From a virus, in IMG/VR virus record IMGVR_UViG_3300010885_004590, positions 1 to 21,133 of that record: a stretch of 21,133 bases of DNA. The stretch is one strand, 5' to 3'. This document shows, in pieces, positions 11,760 through 19,535 of this stretch. Each line of letters starts with the position of its first letter. The stretch's first letter is position 1. Made by a program: the position numbers and the translations under genes. Under the pieces are notes generated by a model that was not told the DNA's origin, made no database searches, and saw only the letters and a list, made by a program, of their open reading frames with translations.

Positions 11760-13765
11760 TTCGCTTCTCCCCACTTGTTTACTATTTTTACGTCAGCAAT
11801 CAAAGGAACTGTAATTTCTTTCATTTTGATTCCTTCCATTGACTCACGAATCGCTTTGGCGGTTTCCTCGGCTAAATCATCACGTGCAACTGTAACAAGT
11901 TCATCGTGCACAGTCAATACGACATTTACATCTGGTTCATCAATAAAACACGAATGTGCCCTAATAATGGCTAGTTTCATAATGTCTGCTGCAGAACCTT
12001 GAATAACTGTATTAAATGCTTGTCGGTCTGCTCTTGACTTTAGTCCTTTATCAATGCTTCGTAAATCAGGAATGTAACGACGACGGCCCATTAAAGTCTC
12101 TACAAACGGTACTGGAGACTGCTGTGCTGCCATACGAATAACCTTTGCCTTGTACTTTGCAATGTCACTAAACTGCGCTGTAAACCGATTAAGCAAATCT
12201 TTTGCTTCAGTAATAGAACAACCAACTTGTTGTGCAATCTTGTCTGGCCCTACACCGTAGGCAATAGATAGCACTAAAACTTTACCTGCTTTGCGGTCTA
12301 CACCCATTGTGTTACCAATAGTTGTATAAATATCTCCACCAGTTACATAGTTATCAACCATAATTGGGTCATTAGAAAACGCTGCAATGATGCGTGGTTC
12401 AATCTGCGAGTAATCTGCTACAACCAGTTTGTATCCTGATGGTGCAATAAACAAATTACGAATCAACTTACCGTACTTACCCGATGAAGGAATGTTCTGT
12501 AGGTTTGGGTCACTACTGGAAAAACGACCTGTCTCTGCTCCATGTGACTTAAAGTTAGTATGTACTTTACCTTTGATTAGGAGCGAATCTTTTTGCACAA
12601 TCTTTGACTTACCTAGATTAGTGCGAGTTACCTCACCACCTAAGTATGGAATCACATAAGTAGTCATCAACTTGTTCAAGTCCTGGTACTCAAGGATTGC
12701 ATCTACTAACTCGTCTTTAGCGCGATAAAACTCCAAAGCATCTGATGATACAGAGAAATGGTTAATTGTTAACTCTCCGTGTGCATACGATATATCTTGG
12801 CCTTTAGCCGTTAAAGCAATTTTAATCTTAACGTTTGGCTTGATGCCACGACCACCTTCGTCTTTAGGAAGGAATAGCAACCTCTGTTTCTCTGGCACTG
12901 AGTTCATAGCAAATGGTTTGCCAGCCAACTTGTACGCCTTGCCTCGTGCTAAATCAATGTCTGTCTCTAACCGTTCTTTAAGAAGTTTAAGTTCCTCTAC
13001 ATCAATAGATGCTCCAGCAAGTTCCATATCGCAGAGCGCTGCAACAACATCCATCTCTAATCCCCATACACGGGATAACCCGCCTGTTAACTTAGGCGCT
13101 AATAAACGGTATAACTTCCAAGTAACCTCTGAGTCAAACCCTGAGTAATGTGCTACGTCTGAAAAGGAATGAACCTCCACCATTGCACCAATACCTTTTT
13201 CAACTTTAATCTTTAAAAACTTTTCAGCGCAATCTTTAAGCCCTAGTTTTCCACGGTTACGGTTATCAAGTACAAACGCTGCCATCATTGTGTCAAAAAA
13301 CGGTTTTGTTGGAACTACGCCACGATAATATTTAGCAATTGATTTAAGGTCAAATTTAATGTTGTGACCAACTTTTAACTGGTCACTAAAGAACAATGGT
13401 TTTAATGCCTTAAAGACATCTCCTGGAAGTAATTGCTCTGGTGGAGCATCAAACACTGGTGTCCACTTGGCTTGGTTCTTTGTAAAGTCTGTGTCTTTTA
13501 AATCGTCACGTTCTTTTCCTGCAGCAAGTTTCTTTTGACCACTTAATAAAAGTTCTTTATCCCAATGCAAAAATTCACCATTAGGGTGACCCATAGGTAT
13601 GACATCTGTACGGTCATCTGTTGCTAATGAAATCCATAGCACGTCGTTTACTACTGGTTGGATACGGTTATCACCAACGGTTTCAACGTCAAAAGCAAAA
13701 CCCTCTACCTTGGAGTAAAACTCAACAAGGTCTGCTAACTGTTGTTTAGTTGTAATTATGTTCAT
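11756..13765 (-). CDS. polA: DNA polymerase I family A with 3'-5' exonuclease
   Basis: A 669-residue replicative-type polymerase with no 5'-3' exonuclease domain. Proofreading domain: D26-x-E28 (FAFDVETV), N135/D139 (GHNIKFD) and Y207/D211 (HYSGFD), so all ExoI-III residues are present. Polymerase domain: TGRFSSSDPNLQNIP (about 412-426), motif A with D451 (VVADYSQIEPR), the O helix R491-x3-K495-x7-Y503, and motif C with H620-D621-E622 (LTVHDELV). The residue equivalent to E. coli Phe762 is Leu499. The ATG has a GAGGGG leader six bases upstream, inside a potential hairpin. It is the only gene in the window preceded by a 71-base gap. Confidence 0.96.
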   Translation of the reverse strand: MNIITTKQQLADLVEFYSKVEGFAFDVETVGDNRIQPVVNDVLWISLATDDRTDVIPMGHPNGEFLHWDKELLLSGQKKLAAGKERDDLKDTDFTKNQAKWTPVFDAPPEQLLPGDVFKALKPLFFSDQLKVGHNIKFDLKSIAKYYRGVVPTKPFFDTMMAAFVLDNRNRGKLGLKDCAEKFLKIKVEKGIGAMVEVHSFSDVAHYSGFDSEVTWKLYRLLAPKLTGGLSRVWGLEMDVVAALCDMELAGASIDVEELKLLKERLETDIDLARGKAYKLAGKPFAMNSVPEKQRLLFLPKDEGGRGIKPNVKIKIALTAKGQDISYAHGELTINHFSVSSDALEFYRAKDELVDAILEYQDLNKLMTTYVIPYLGGEVTRTNLGKSKIVQKDSLLIKGKVHTNFKSHGAETGRFSSSDPNLQNIPSSGKYGKLIRNLFIAPSGYKLVVADYSQIEPRIIAAFSNDPIMVDNYVTGGDIYTTIGNTMGVDRKAGKVLVLSIAYGVGPDKIAQQVGCSITEAKDLLNRFTAQFSDIAKYKAKVIRMAAQQSPVPFVETLMGRRRYIPDLRSIDKGLKSRADRQAFNTVIQGSAADIMKLAIIRAHSCFIDEPDVNVVLTVHDELVTVARDDLAEETAKAIRESMEGIKMKEITVPLIADVKIVNKWGEAK

Positions 13766-13771
13766 CTAAAT

Positions 13772-13793
13772 CCCCTCTAAGTGTGTAGAGGGG
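13772..13793 (-). promoter_or_regulatory. Hairpin sequestering the polA Shine-Dalgarno
   Basis: CCCCTCTA (13772-13779), the 6-base AGTGTG and TAGAGGGG (13786-13793) form a perfect 8-bp inverted repeat. In the minus-strand mRNA the 3' arm is UAGAGGGG, which contains the polymerase ribosome-binding site GAGGGG (13777-13772), six bases before the ATG at 13765. When formed it would block initiation. Its 5' arm overlaps the 3' arm of the upstream hairpin by five bases (13789-13793), so both cannot be fully formed together. Confidence 0.65.
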
Positions 13794-13822
13794 GCCTGGA
13801 AACGGATATAAACAGGCCCCCT
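13789..13822 (-). promoter_or_regulatory. GC-rich hairpin between ssb and polA, anti-sequestrator or terminator
   Basis: AGGGGGCCTG (13789-13798) and CAGGCCCCCT (13813-13822) are a perfect 10-bp inverted repeat around a 14-base AT-rich loop. In the mRNA it begins 15 bases after the ssb stop codon and is followed by CUACACACU rather than a U-run, so it is not a standard intrinsic terminator. It should be more stable than the neighbouring SD-sequestering hairpin and would leave the polA ribosome-binding site free. Read together, the pair looks like a two-state translational switch. Confidence 0.6.
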
Positions 13823-13836
13823 GCTACTTGGAAGTC

Positions 13837-14505
13837 TTACGCTATTGAGCGAGCAATTTCAAGAAGTTCAGAGCGAGGGGTCTCACGAACTACATCTTCG
13901 GCTGAAAAAGACTCAGCGTTTGCAATTAACTCATTAACGTTGTCTAGTGACAACTTCCATTCCTCTGCAAGGTCACGACCACGTACGAAGTTGAGGGTGT
14001 ACTGCGTAGTAGGGCCTGTTCCCATGCGAGAAATTTCCCAGAACTCACGGTCAAGAGGGCCTTTGCGCTCATCATCGTGGGCTTTCTTAATCTGGCGGGC
14101 AAGTGACGGAGGTGCAGTCAAAATTTGTACGCCCTGAACATCGCCAGTTAATACAAGAACATTGAATGCAAACTTGCCTCGTGGCTTATCGCCAAGGATT
14201 TCACAAAGTGGGCAACCATCTCCGATGCAAACAAAAGACTTCTTACCCTTTGGGCGTTCAATCCAGTGCTGCTCGTAAGTTGCAAATGGGCGGTCTTGTA
14301 AAAACTTTACAAGGTGTGGTTCGTCAGAGAATCGGAAATCTGTTGGGAATTCAGATGTCTCTACTTTGAGTAGTGCTTCGGCTGCATCCCAGCCTTCTTG
14401 CACGGTTGTTCCAACTGTAGGTTGGATATCAGCGCTATCTTCTTCAAGATAGGTTTCAGCGTTTACTGCTGGTTTTGTAATCGGCATTTGGTTTCTTTCG
14501 GTCAT
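13837..14505 (-). CDS. ssb: gp32-like single-stranded DNA-binding protein
   Basis: A 222-residue protein. Residues 1-50 are acidic and flexible. A core follows with FPTDFRFSDEPHLVKFLQDR and an aromatic YEQHWIERP. H80 with C93, C98 and C101 (VCIGDGCPLC) forms a probable zinc knuckle, followed by GKFAFNVLVL strands. Zinc inside an OB-like core is typical of T4 gp32-type SSBs, and similar proteins are annotated as ssDNA-binding in actinophages. An Asp/Glu C-terminal tail is lacking; the end is ELLEIARSIA. It sits just upstream of polA. The ATG overlaps the previous stop as ATGA, with GAGG at good spacing. ATG at codon 7 is an alternative. Confidence 0.72.
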   Translation of the reverse strand: MTERNQMPITKPAVNAETYLEEDSADIQPTVGTTVQEGWDAAEALLKVETSEFPTDFRFSDEPHLVKFLQDRPFATYEQHWIERPKGKKSFVCIGDGCPLCEILGDKPRGKFAFNVLVLTGDVQGVQILTAPPSLARQIKKAHDDERKGPLDREFWEISRMGTGPTTQYTLNFVRGRDLAEEWKLSLDNVNELIANAESFSAEDVVRETPRSELLEIARSIA

Positions 14506-14987
14506 GAGGCCTCACGGCTCTCTTCGGATATGATGTCCTTCCAGCGCTTTACTAAAGCCTCTGTAAGGTCTTCGTGTCGGTTCCACTCTACACGAGCAGT
14601 TCCTAATAAGCCACGCTTTGAAAACTCTTCAAGTGTGGACTCAATGAGCGCTCTGGTGTACACACGATTACCACCAGTCTTCTTCCCACCAAGAGTCTTG
14701 GCACGAAGTCTGTATGGTGCACGTGGGATATACCCTTTGCGCTCCCATAAGCGTACAGAAACTATGGACTTCTCTAACGCTAGTGCTAGTGCACTAATCG
14801 TAAAGACTTCCGTTTCTTTTCCGCCTAATGTTTTAATGACTGGGTTTGCATCCCAACCATTACTTTCCCCCACCTTACGGCGAGAAATTTTTGGGTCCAA
14901 TTCACGGCGTTTTTTCTTAGACCCTGGAACGTATTCCAAATCCGCAAACGCTTTTTCAATTTCGTCTTGACCCCGTAGACCTGCCAT
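14502..14987 (-). CDS. MerR-like helix-turn-helix DNA-binding protein
   Basis: A 161-residue protein. Residues about 60-115 hold a winged-helix unit of MerR/excisionase type: VFTISALALALEKSIVSVRL, then WERKGYIPRAPYRL and the wing GGNRVYTRALIE. The pattern of a helix recognising DNA, the W-E-x-x-G turn and an R-x-Y-T strand is characteristic. A basic, disordered N-terminus (KKKRRELDPKISRRK) and a C-terminal helix flank it. It could regulate the replication genes or act in replication initiation; both are inference. The ATG sits 2 bases after the upstream stop, with the taatcATGGC junction also seen in the left block. Confidence 0.75.
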   Translation of the reverse strand: MAGLRGQDEIEKAFADLEYVPGSKKKRRELDPKISRRKVGESNGWDANPVIKTLGGKETEVFTISALALALEKSIVSVRLWERKGYIPRAPYRLRAKTLGGKKTGGNRVYTRALIESTLEEFSKRGLLGTARVEWNRHEDLTEALVKRWKDIISEESREAS

Positions 14988-14989
14988 GA

Positions 14990-15430
14990 TTACTTCTTAC
15001 TTAGAATAAGTGCCCACGTAATTTTCTGTGGATACATTTGGTCAATTTCTTCTTCTGTAAGTTCATCGTTGTACAACGCAGCCATTAGTGCGTCTTCATC
15101 TACCATACGAACTGTTTTGTACAGAGTTTCTTCCATACCTTTTGCGGTAATAATTTCATCTGCAACAAGTTCATCAACTTTACGAGATACTCGCTTTTGT
15201 TTTACGATGGAAAAAAACCCATCAACTTCTTGAGGAAGTTCTACGATTATGTTGCCTTTATCATCAGGTTCACCCGAAGTATCAAGAACCTCAAACAACT
15301 TCTCACGAAGTTCTTTTTGTTGTTTCTCTAAATAATCCATCTGTGATTTGATGAACGCATATTCTTTAGCCTGATTAACAAGGCTGTCTTGGTCTGCTGT
15401 GCGTGTTGTTTCTGCTTTGATTCGTGCCAT
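14990..15430 (-). CDS. Coiled-coil hypothetical protein
   Basis: A 146-residue acidic protein. Residues about 15-50 form a clear coiled coil (QAKEYAFIKSQMDYLEKQQK onward). A strand-containing part (GNIIVELPQEVDGFFSIVKQ) and a helical acidic C-terminus (TEEEIDQMYPQKITWALIL) follow. I have seen similar proteins next to SNF2 helicases in actinophages, without an assigned function. It may be a helicase or recombination accessory factor, which is inference. The ATG follows a GGGGGAACAAA leader in a 10-base gap after the helicase gene. Confidence 0.75.
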   Translation of the reverse strand: MARIKAETTRTADQDSLVNQAKEYAFIKSQMDYLEKQQKELREKLFEVLDTSGEPDDKGNIIVELPQEVDGFFSIVKQKRVSRKVDELVADEIITAKGMEETLYKTVRMVDEDALMAALYNDELTEEEIDQMYPQKITWALILSKK

Positions 15431-15440
15431 TTTGTTCCCC

Positions 15441-17069
15441 CTATTTTCCCTGCAAGAAGTTTATCAGGCTACCAACGGTTAGGTCAATTCCGCCTTTTTT
15501 ATTAATTCCTGCTCCATCCATTACAGCATCTGCTACGGCATTCTTCTGTAATAACATCTGGTGCTGGCGCTCTTCTATGGAGCCTAGCACTAAAAAGTCT
15601 TGAATAACAACGCTTTTCCAGGCACTAGAAGCACGACGAATTCGTGAGTTTCTTTGGACCGCAGTTCCTGACGACCAAGGTAAATCATAATTAACAAGAA
15701 GATTGGCTTGAGGTAAGTCTACGCCGTAGCCGCCAGCATCAGTAGAGATTAATACTCGTACGTCTAAAGAAGTTTGGAACAAAGTCTTTGATTCTTCTTT
15801 AGCCTTGGCGTCCATTTGTCCAGAGTACAGAGTGCTGGTTATCTTCTTTTGGGTTAAAGCATTTTGGAGAAGTGGTAGCACCCCTAAATAGCAAGTAAAA
15901 ATAACAACTTTATGACTTTCCTCCATGTTGAGATGGTCAATTATGTAGTCAATAACCGCATCTAATTTTGGCGATTTAGTTAACCCATCAAGAAGCCCTT
16001 GGTCGGCTAACCCTGCCACGTAAGCGCTGCCACCTTTTGAGCCTTCAATGTTTATAGACTCACCGTCTACATCAACCCAACCATTTTTAAATTTTGTAGC
16101 GCTATCAACAAGCAGTAAAGGAGAATCACATATCATTCTTAAAGAAGTTATTTTGCTCATAATTGAGCCACGCAATTGGTCTGCTGGAGAACCAGGTTGA
16201 AATCCATGACCGTAATGGGCTTCTAATGAGAACCCACCACCAAGAAGTGTTTGTGCTTCTATAAGTTCTTGTTTTAAATCATTAGCAATTTTGTCGTAAA
16301 GTTCTTTTGTTTTTTTGTCTAAAGAAATAAGCGTTGGTTCCAAGTGAATAGTTTCAGGAAGATACGGTGCTACATCTGGGTCCTTTTGGGTTTTTCTAAC
16401 AAACACTTGTTTCATTTTTTCGTGGAATATAGGAAGATTGCGATACCGTTGCACTCCACCAAAATGATTGCGTACAATAAAAGTTTGGTCAAACAAATCA
16501 AAACGACCAAGTAATGTGTCATCTACAAATTGCATAATGCTATACAACTCTTCTGGGCGTCCGTTTTCAATTGGAGTACCTGTAAGTGCAAATCTAATTG
16601 GGATGTTTCTAGCAAGTTTTTTTACTACTTTTGAACGCTGTGATTTAAAACTTTTAATAGCAGTGGCTTCATCGCAAACAATTGCGCCCCACTCATAGTC
16701 TTTAATTATATCCCAATCTGCAACAATGGTTTCGTAGTTAGCAATGATATAACCAGTATGTTCTTCCCAGGTCATGTCTCGTTCCCAACGAATGTAACGA
16801 GTTCCTTTTGAACCATCCACTACAGAGGAATAGTCATCTGAGAATTTATTAATTTCTTTTTGCCATTGGTATTTCAAACTAGACAACGCAATAATTAAAG
16901 TTGGTTTGGTAAGTGTTCCTTCTTCTTTTAATTTTTCAAGAGCAGCAATAGTCATACAAGTTTTACCCAAACCCATTTCGTATGCAACTAGCATCTTTTT
17001 ACGAAAAGCCATTTTGTCAACAGCCTCAACTTGATACGGTTTTAACTCACCCGTAAACATCTGGGTCAT
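15441..17069 (-). CDS. SNF2-type superfamily 2 helicase
   Basis: A 542-residue ATPase. Motif I is EMGLGKT (31-37), motif II is DEAT (133-136, VCDEATAIKS), and motif III is LTGTPIENG (about 162-170). The second RecA-like domain contains KVVIFTCYLGVLPLL, motif V TDAGGYGVDLPQANLLVNYD and motif VI QRNSRIRRASS. Such phage SNF2 proteins are thought to remodel or translocate on duplex DNA during replication and recombination. No nuclease domain is fused. It overlaps the upstream zinc-ribbon gene by 23 bases from this ATG; ATG at codon 4 (17060) is an alternative, and neither has a strong leader. Confidence 0.92.
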   Translation of the reverse strand: MTQMFTGELKPYQVEAVDKMAFRKKMLVAYEMGLGKTCMTIAALEKLKEEGTLTKPTLIIALSSLKYQWQKEINKFSDDYSSVVDGSKGTRYIRWERDMTWEEHTGYIIANYETIVADWDIIKDYEWGAIVCDEATAIKSFKSQRSKVVKKLARNIPIRFALTGTPIENGRPEELYSIMQFVDDTLLGRFDLFDQTFIVRNHFGGVQRYRNLPIFHEKMKQVFVRKTQKDPDVAPYLPETIHLEPTLISLDKKTKELYDKIANDLKQELIEAQTLLGGGFSLEAHYGHGFQPGSPADQLRGSIMSKITSLRMICDSPLLLVDSATKFKNGWVDVDGESINIEGSKGGSAYVAGLADQGLLDGLTKSPKLDAVIDYIIDHLNMEESHKVVIFTCYLGVLPLLQNALTQKKITSTLYSGQMDAKAKEESKTLFQTSLDVRVLISTDAGGYGVDLPQANLLVNYDLPWSSGTAVQRNSRIRRASSAWKSVVIQDFLVLGSIEERQHQMLLQKNAVADAVMDGAGINKKGGIDLTVGSLINFLQGK

Positions 17070-17232
17070 CCAATGGTGTAGGTACGGTTAACAAAGTTCC
17101 ACAATCAGAACATTGCCCATCTGTCATCCACATAGCAATCTCGTATTCATAAAACATTGCTCTAATAATAAAAACTTGTTCACCACAATTGGGACAAGCA
17201 TGGGTAGGAACACCCCTAGCATCTAAGACCAT
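17047..17232 (-). CDS. 61-residue zinc-ribbon protein
   Basis: Two knuckles, C13-x2-C16 (ACPNCGEQ) and C41-x2-C44 (QCSDCGTLL), separated by 24 residues form a zinc ribbon with a central aromatic stretch (IRAMFYEYEIAMWMTDG). It ends in an acidic Pro tail. It lies between primase and SNF2 helicase, overlapping primase by 10 bases and the helicase by up to 23, so it is translated in step with them. It may be a small replisome partner, as T7 and T4 have; that is inference. Confidence 0.78.
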   Translation of the reverse strand: MVLDARGVPTHACPNCGEQVFIIRAMFYEYEIAMWMTDGQCSDCGTLLTVPTPLDDPDVYG

Positions 17233-18161
17233 GTAAAGGCTTCCTTGCCGTAAATCATGTCACGAGCAGTTTCTATGCCTTGTTTAATTTGGCTCTCTGT
17301 CATGTCTCCTGGGTCCTTAACATCAATACCTGTGTAATTGAAGTAGGACAATTCAATACCATACTTGCGAGCAAAGCCACGCATAAGTTCATTGGCGTGT
17401 CTTCCTGCTTCGTCTTTATCAAAGGCTGCTATGACCCTCTGTGCCCTTCTCATGACCTTTGCTTGCTCTTCACTTGGTATAGCGCCAAAAGTAGATATGG
17501 CTCCTGAGTATCCCGAAGATGCAAGACGGGGCACGTCAAGCGGTGACTCAACAACTATAAGAGTTTCCGTGGACATAACTTCTACACCAAAAACAGTTTT
17601 AGATTTCTTTACACCTTGCGGCTGGTTACGGAAGAAACGACCACGTGCACCTTTTTCTTGCCATCCCCAAAGAGTGTAATTGTTAGGGTCACGGATTGGG
17701 AGAATCCAGGCTGAGTTATTTGTATCCCATAAGATGCCGTAATGTTTTGCATCTGTTGGTTTGATGAATCTTTTACGTAATTCATTCTCAGGAGGGTCTG
17801 TGTAAACTGCAAGTCTTGCTTCTGACATGATGATGGGTTCATCTGCTGCAACATACTGTGGTAACTCCTTGATTCTCTTCATTAGAGAATCCAATGGAAT
17901 CTCGGCGCCTTCATTGATATAGTCTTTTGCATCAAAGTAATCAATGCCCTTGATGTCAGCAACTAATGTGTAAATGTTTCCTTTGTAACCGCAAGAAAAA
18001 CAAATGTGTGCTCCCGTGTTGGTGTTAATCCACCAAGACGGATTGTGGTCTTCTTTGCCTGTGCGTTTCTCGTGCATAGGGCAATAGCCCTGCACCTCAT
18101 CACTACGTTGAGCAGTAAGTGATACGTCTAAATTAAGAAGAATCTTTTCAACATCAACCAT
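17223..18161 (-). CDS. dnaG: DnaG-type primase, CHC2 zinc finger plus TOPRIM
   Basis: 312 residues from the chosen ATG. The zinc domain is at residues 27-57: C27-x2-H30 (YCPMHEKR) and C54-x2-C57 (ICFSCGYKGN). The TOPRIM catalytic site follows: E205 and D209 (IVVESPLD), then D248-x-D250 (IAAFDKDEAGR). Downstream of TOPRIM only about 60 residues remain and there is no helicase-binding domain of bacterial size, so this is a compact phage primase. It makes RNA primers, presumably with the adjacent DnaB-like helicase. The frame extends to a GTG at 18188 without a leader; the ATG at 18161 has GGGGCGGAA upstream and an 8-base overlap with the helicase gene. Confidence 0.92.
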   Translation of the reverse strand: MVDVEKILLNLDVSLTAQRSDEVQGYCPMHEKRTGKEDHNPSWWINTNTGAHICFSCGYKGNIYTLVADIKGIDYFDAKDYINEGAEIPLDSLMKRIKELPQYVAADEPIIMSEARLAVYTDPPENELRKRFIKPTDAKHYGILWDTNNSAWILPIRDPNNYTLWGWQEKGARGRFFRNQPQGVKKSKTVFGVEVMSTETLIVVESPLDVPRLASSGYSGAISTFGAIPSEEQAKVMRRAQRVIAAFDKDEAGRHANELMRGFARKYGIELSYFNYTGIDVKDPGDMTESQIKQGIETARDMIYGKEAFTWS

Positions 18162-19407
18162 TTCCGCCCCAGTTGGAACAGAACTCACAACTCATCATCT
18201 TTGATTCGTCGTGGAAACAACCTGTTTCCCACTTCCAAGTTAATGATGTTTCTTTTGGTGGGCAGTTACGGGAGGCAACCACCTTTAACAAACGAATTGA
18301 ATCGTCTTCTTCTACAGGCTCTAGACCTAGGATAACGTCTGAGTCTTGAAAGAATGATGATGAGTAACCGATTGAGTCAGCGGTAACTTTTCCAGCACGC
18401 ATCTTCCAAAGAAGAGTCTGGGTAGTAATAACAATTGGCTTATCAATACGCTGTGCTAAACGCTTAAGTGCACGAGTAATGTTGGTAATAGCACCTGGCG
18501 TGTTCATCTCTCCAGTTAACTCATCCATCATCAAATACACACCGTCTACAAATACAATGTCTGGTTTTAGATGTTCAATCTTTGCGGCTAATGCTGAAAC
18601 GGTAATACCGTTAACGGCATCAACCAAATGGAATGAGTGCTCTTTCTCCATAGCGTTGAGGGTATCTATGTAGCGACTTTCTTCTGCTGGTAACAACTTT
18701 CCTCGTCGCAAACGTCCGTGGTCAATGTGTGCTCGCATCGCATCATGGCGTTGTTGTTGCTCATGGTTGTTCATTTCAAAGGATTGGAACATTGGTGTCT
18801 TACCAATTTGGTGCGTATTAATAGCAATCTGTAATGCAACCTGTGACTTACCAGTCTTAGGTGGTGCAATGATGGTTACTAATTGTCCGCCCTGTAATCC
18901 TGCAGTTGCTTCATCAATGTCTTTAAATCCTGTAGGTATACCTAAAAACTCTTGGTTCTGAATTGCTTGATATTCCTTGTAACGTTCTTCTGTGTTCTTA
19001 GTTAAGTCAACTTCGTGGGTGCCCAATACGCCTTGCTCGTTAACCTTTGCAACAGTTTTCTCCATAGCAAGGAGTGCAGCGTTGTGGTCGTTGCTCTGCA
19101 GTTCTTCAACAGCATTCTCAAGACCTTGACGTGTGAGCATACGACGGCGAAAATCCACCATCGTGTCCAAAAGATAATCAACAGAATCTTCTACATTAAG
19201 AACTTTGTAATTTGGGTAATGGTCTAAGACAGTAGTTGCAGTTGGAACTTCGCTGTACTCGCTGTAATGCTTTCGTACAAAAGACCAAACCTTACGGTTG
19301 TCTTCATCTAAAAACCATGCATCCATAACTCCGCGTTGTAAAGCAGGAGTGATGTCACGTTCCTTGATTACCTTGCTAACTAACCGATGTTCATTATCTG
19401 CAGACAT
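18154..19407 (-). CDS. dnaB: DnaB-like replicative helicase
   Basis: A 417-residue helicase. The N-terminal helical domain (1-125) includes ALQRGVMDAWFLDEDNRKVW. The RecA-like domain begins at IPTGFKDIDEATAGLQGGQL, with Walker A PPKTGKS (182-188), Walker B PDIVFVDGVYLM and the later strands IDKPIVITTQTL and SDVILGLEPV. It would unwind the fork as a hexamer loaded by the DnaC-like ATPase. Odd feature: the last residues contain a CxxC (SCEFCSN), with two further cysteines in the preceding 35 residues, a possible metal knuckle. It directly follows a 38-residue zinc ribbon, TAA touching ATG, and overlaps primase by 8 bases. Confidence 0.93.
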   Translation of the reverse strand: MSADNEHRLVSKVIKERDITPALQRGVMDAWFLDEDNRKVWSFVRKHYSEYSEVPTATTVLDHYPNYKVLNVEDSVDYLLDTMVDFRRRMLTRQGLENAVEELQSNDHNAALLAMEKTVAKVNEQGVLGTHEVDLTKNTEERYKEYQAIQNQEFLGIPTGFKDIDEATAGLQGGQLVTIIAPPKTGKSQVALQIAINTHQIGKTPMFQSFEMNNHEQQQRHDAMRAHIDHGRLRRGKLLPAEESRYIDTLNAMEKEHSFHLVDAVNGITVSALAAKIEHLKPDIVFVDGVYLMMDELTGEMNTPGAITNITRALKRLAQRIDKPIVITTQTLLWKMRAGKVTADSIGYSSSFFQDSDVILGLEPVEEDDSIRLLKVVASRNCPPKETSLTWKWETGCFHDESKMMSCEFCSNWGGNG

Positions 19408-19524
19408 TTACTTCCACCGTTCCCCGCATTCTTGACACTGCAGATAAGAGTTACCGTTTACGTAAATTCGTTCAATGGTGTTTGCATGACACATTGGACA
19501 ATTTGTATTTGCAATACTGAACAT
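19408..19524 (-). CDS. 38-residue zinc-ribbon mini-protein
   Basis: A short gene ahead of dnaB. The product starts MFSIANTNCPMCHANTIERI and ends QCQECGERWK, with C9-x2-C12 and C30-x2-C33, a complete minimal zinc ribbon. Its ATG has one of the strongest ribosome-binding sites in the window (GAGGGAGGG, four bases upstream), and its TAA directly abuts the dnaB ATG, so translation of the two is probably coupled. It may be a helicase accessory or a translation-coupling leader peptide. Function unknown. Confidence 0.78.
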   Translation of the reverse strand: MFSIANTNCPMCHANTIERIYVNGNSYLQCQECGERWK

Positions 19525-19528
19525 AGCG

Positions 19529-19535
19529 CCCTCCC
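19529..19535 (-). promoter_or_regulatory. Strong ribosome-binding site before dnaB leader gene
   Basis: GGGAGGG on the minus strand, 4 bases before the ATG at 19524. It lies in the 18-base gap after the preceding stop and supports the 38-residue zinc-ribbon gene as genuine. Confidence 0.7.

Noticed and set aside
13789-13822. GC-rich hairpin as a standard intrinsic terminator after ssb.
   Set aside because: No U-run follows the stem in the leftward transcript or its opposite, and the loop is 14 bases. A weak or factor-dependent terminator remains possible but is not the best reading.
13781-14137. Plus-strand open frame of 118 residues opposite ssb.
   Set aside because: Antisense shadow of ssb with no motif. 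It begins inside the inverted repeats, and every supported gene runs the other way.
14398-14970. Plus-strand open frame of 190 residues, the longest on that strand.
   Set aside because: Antisense to the helix-turn-helix gene; Ser/Arg-rich composition typical of reverse-strand translation, and no recognisable domain.
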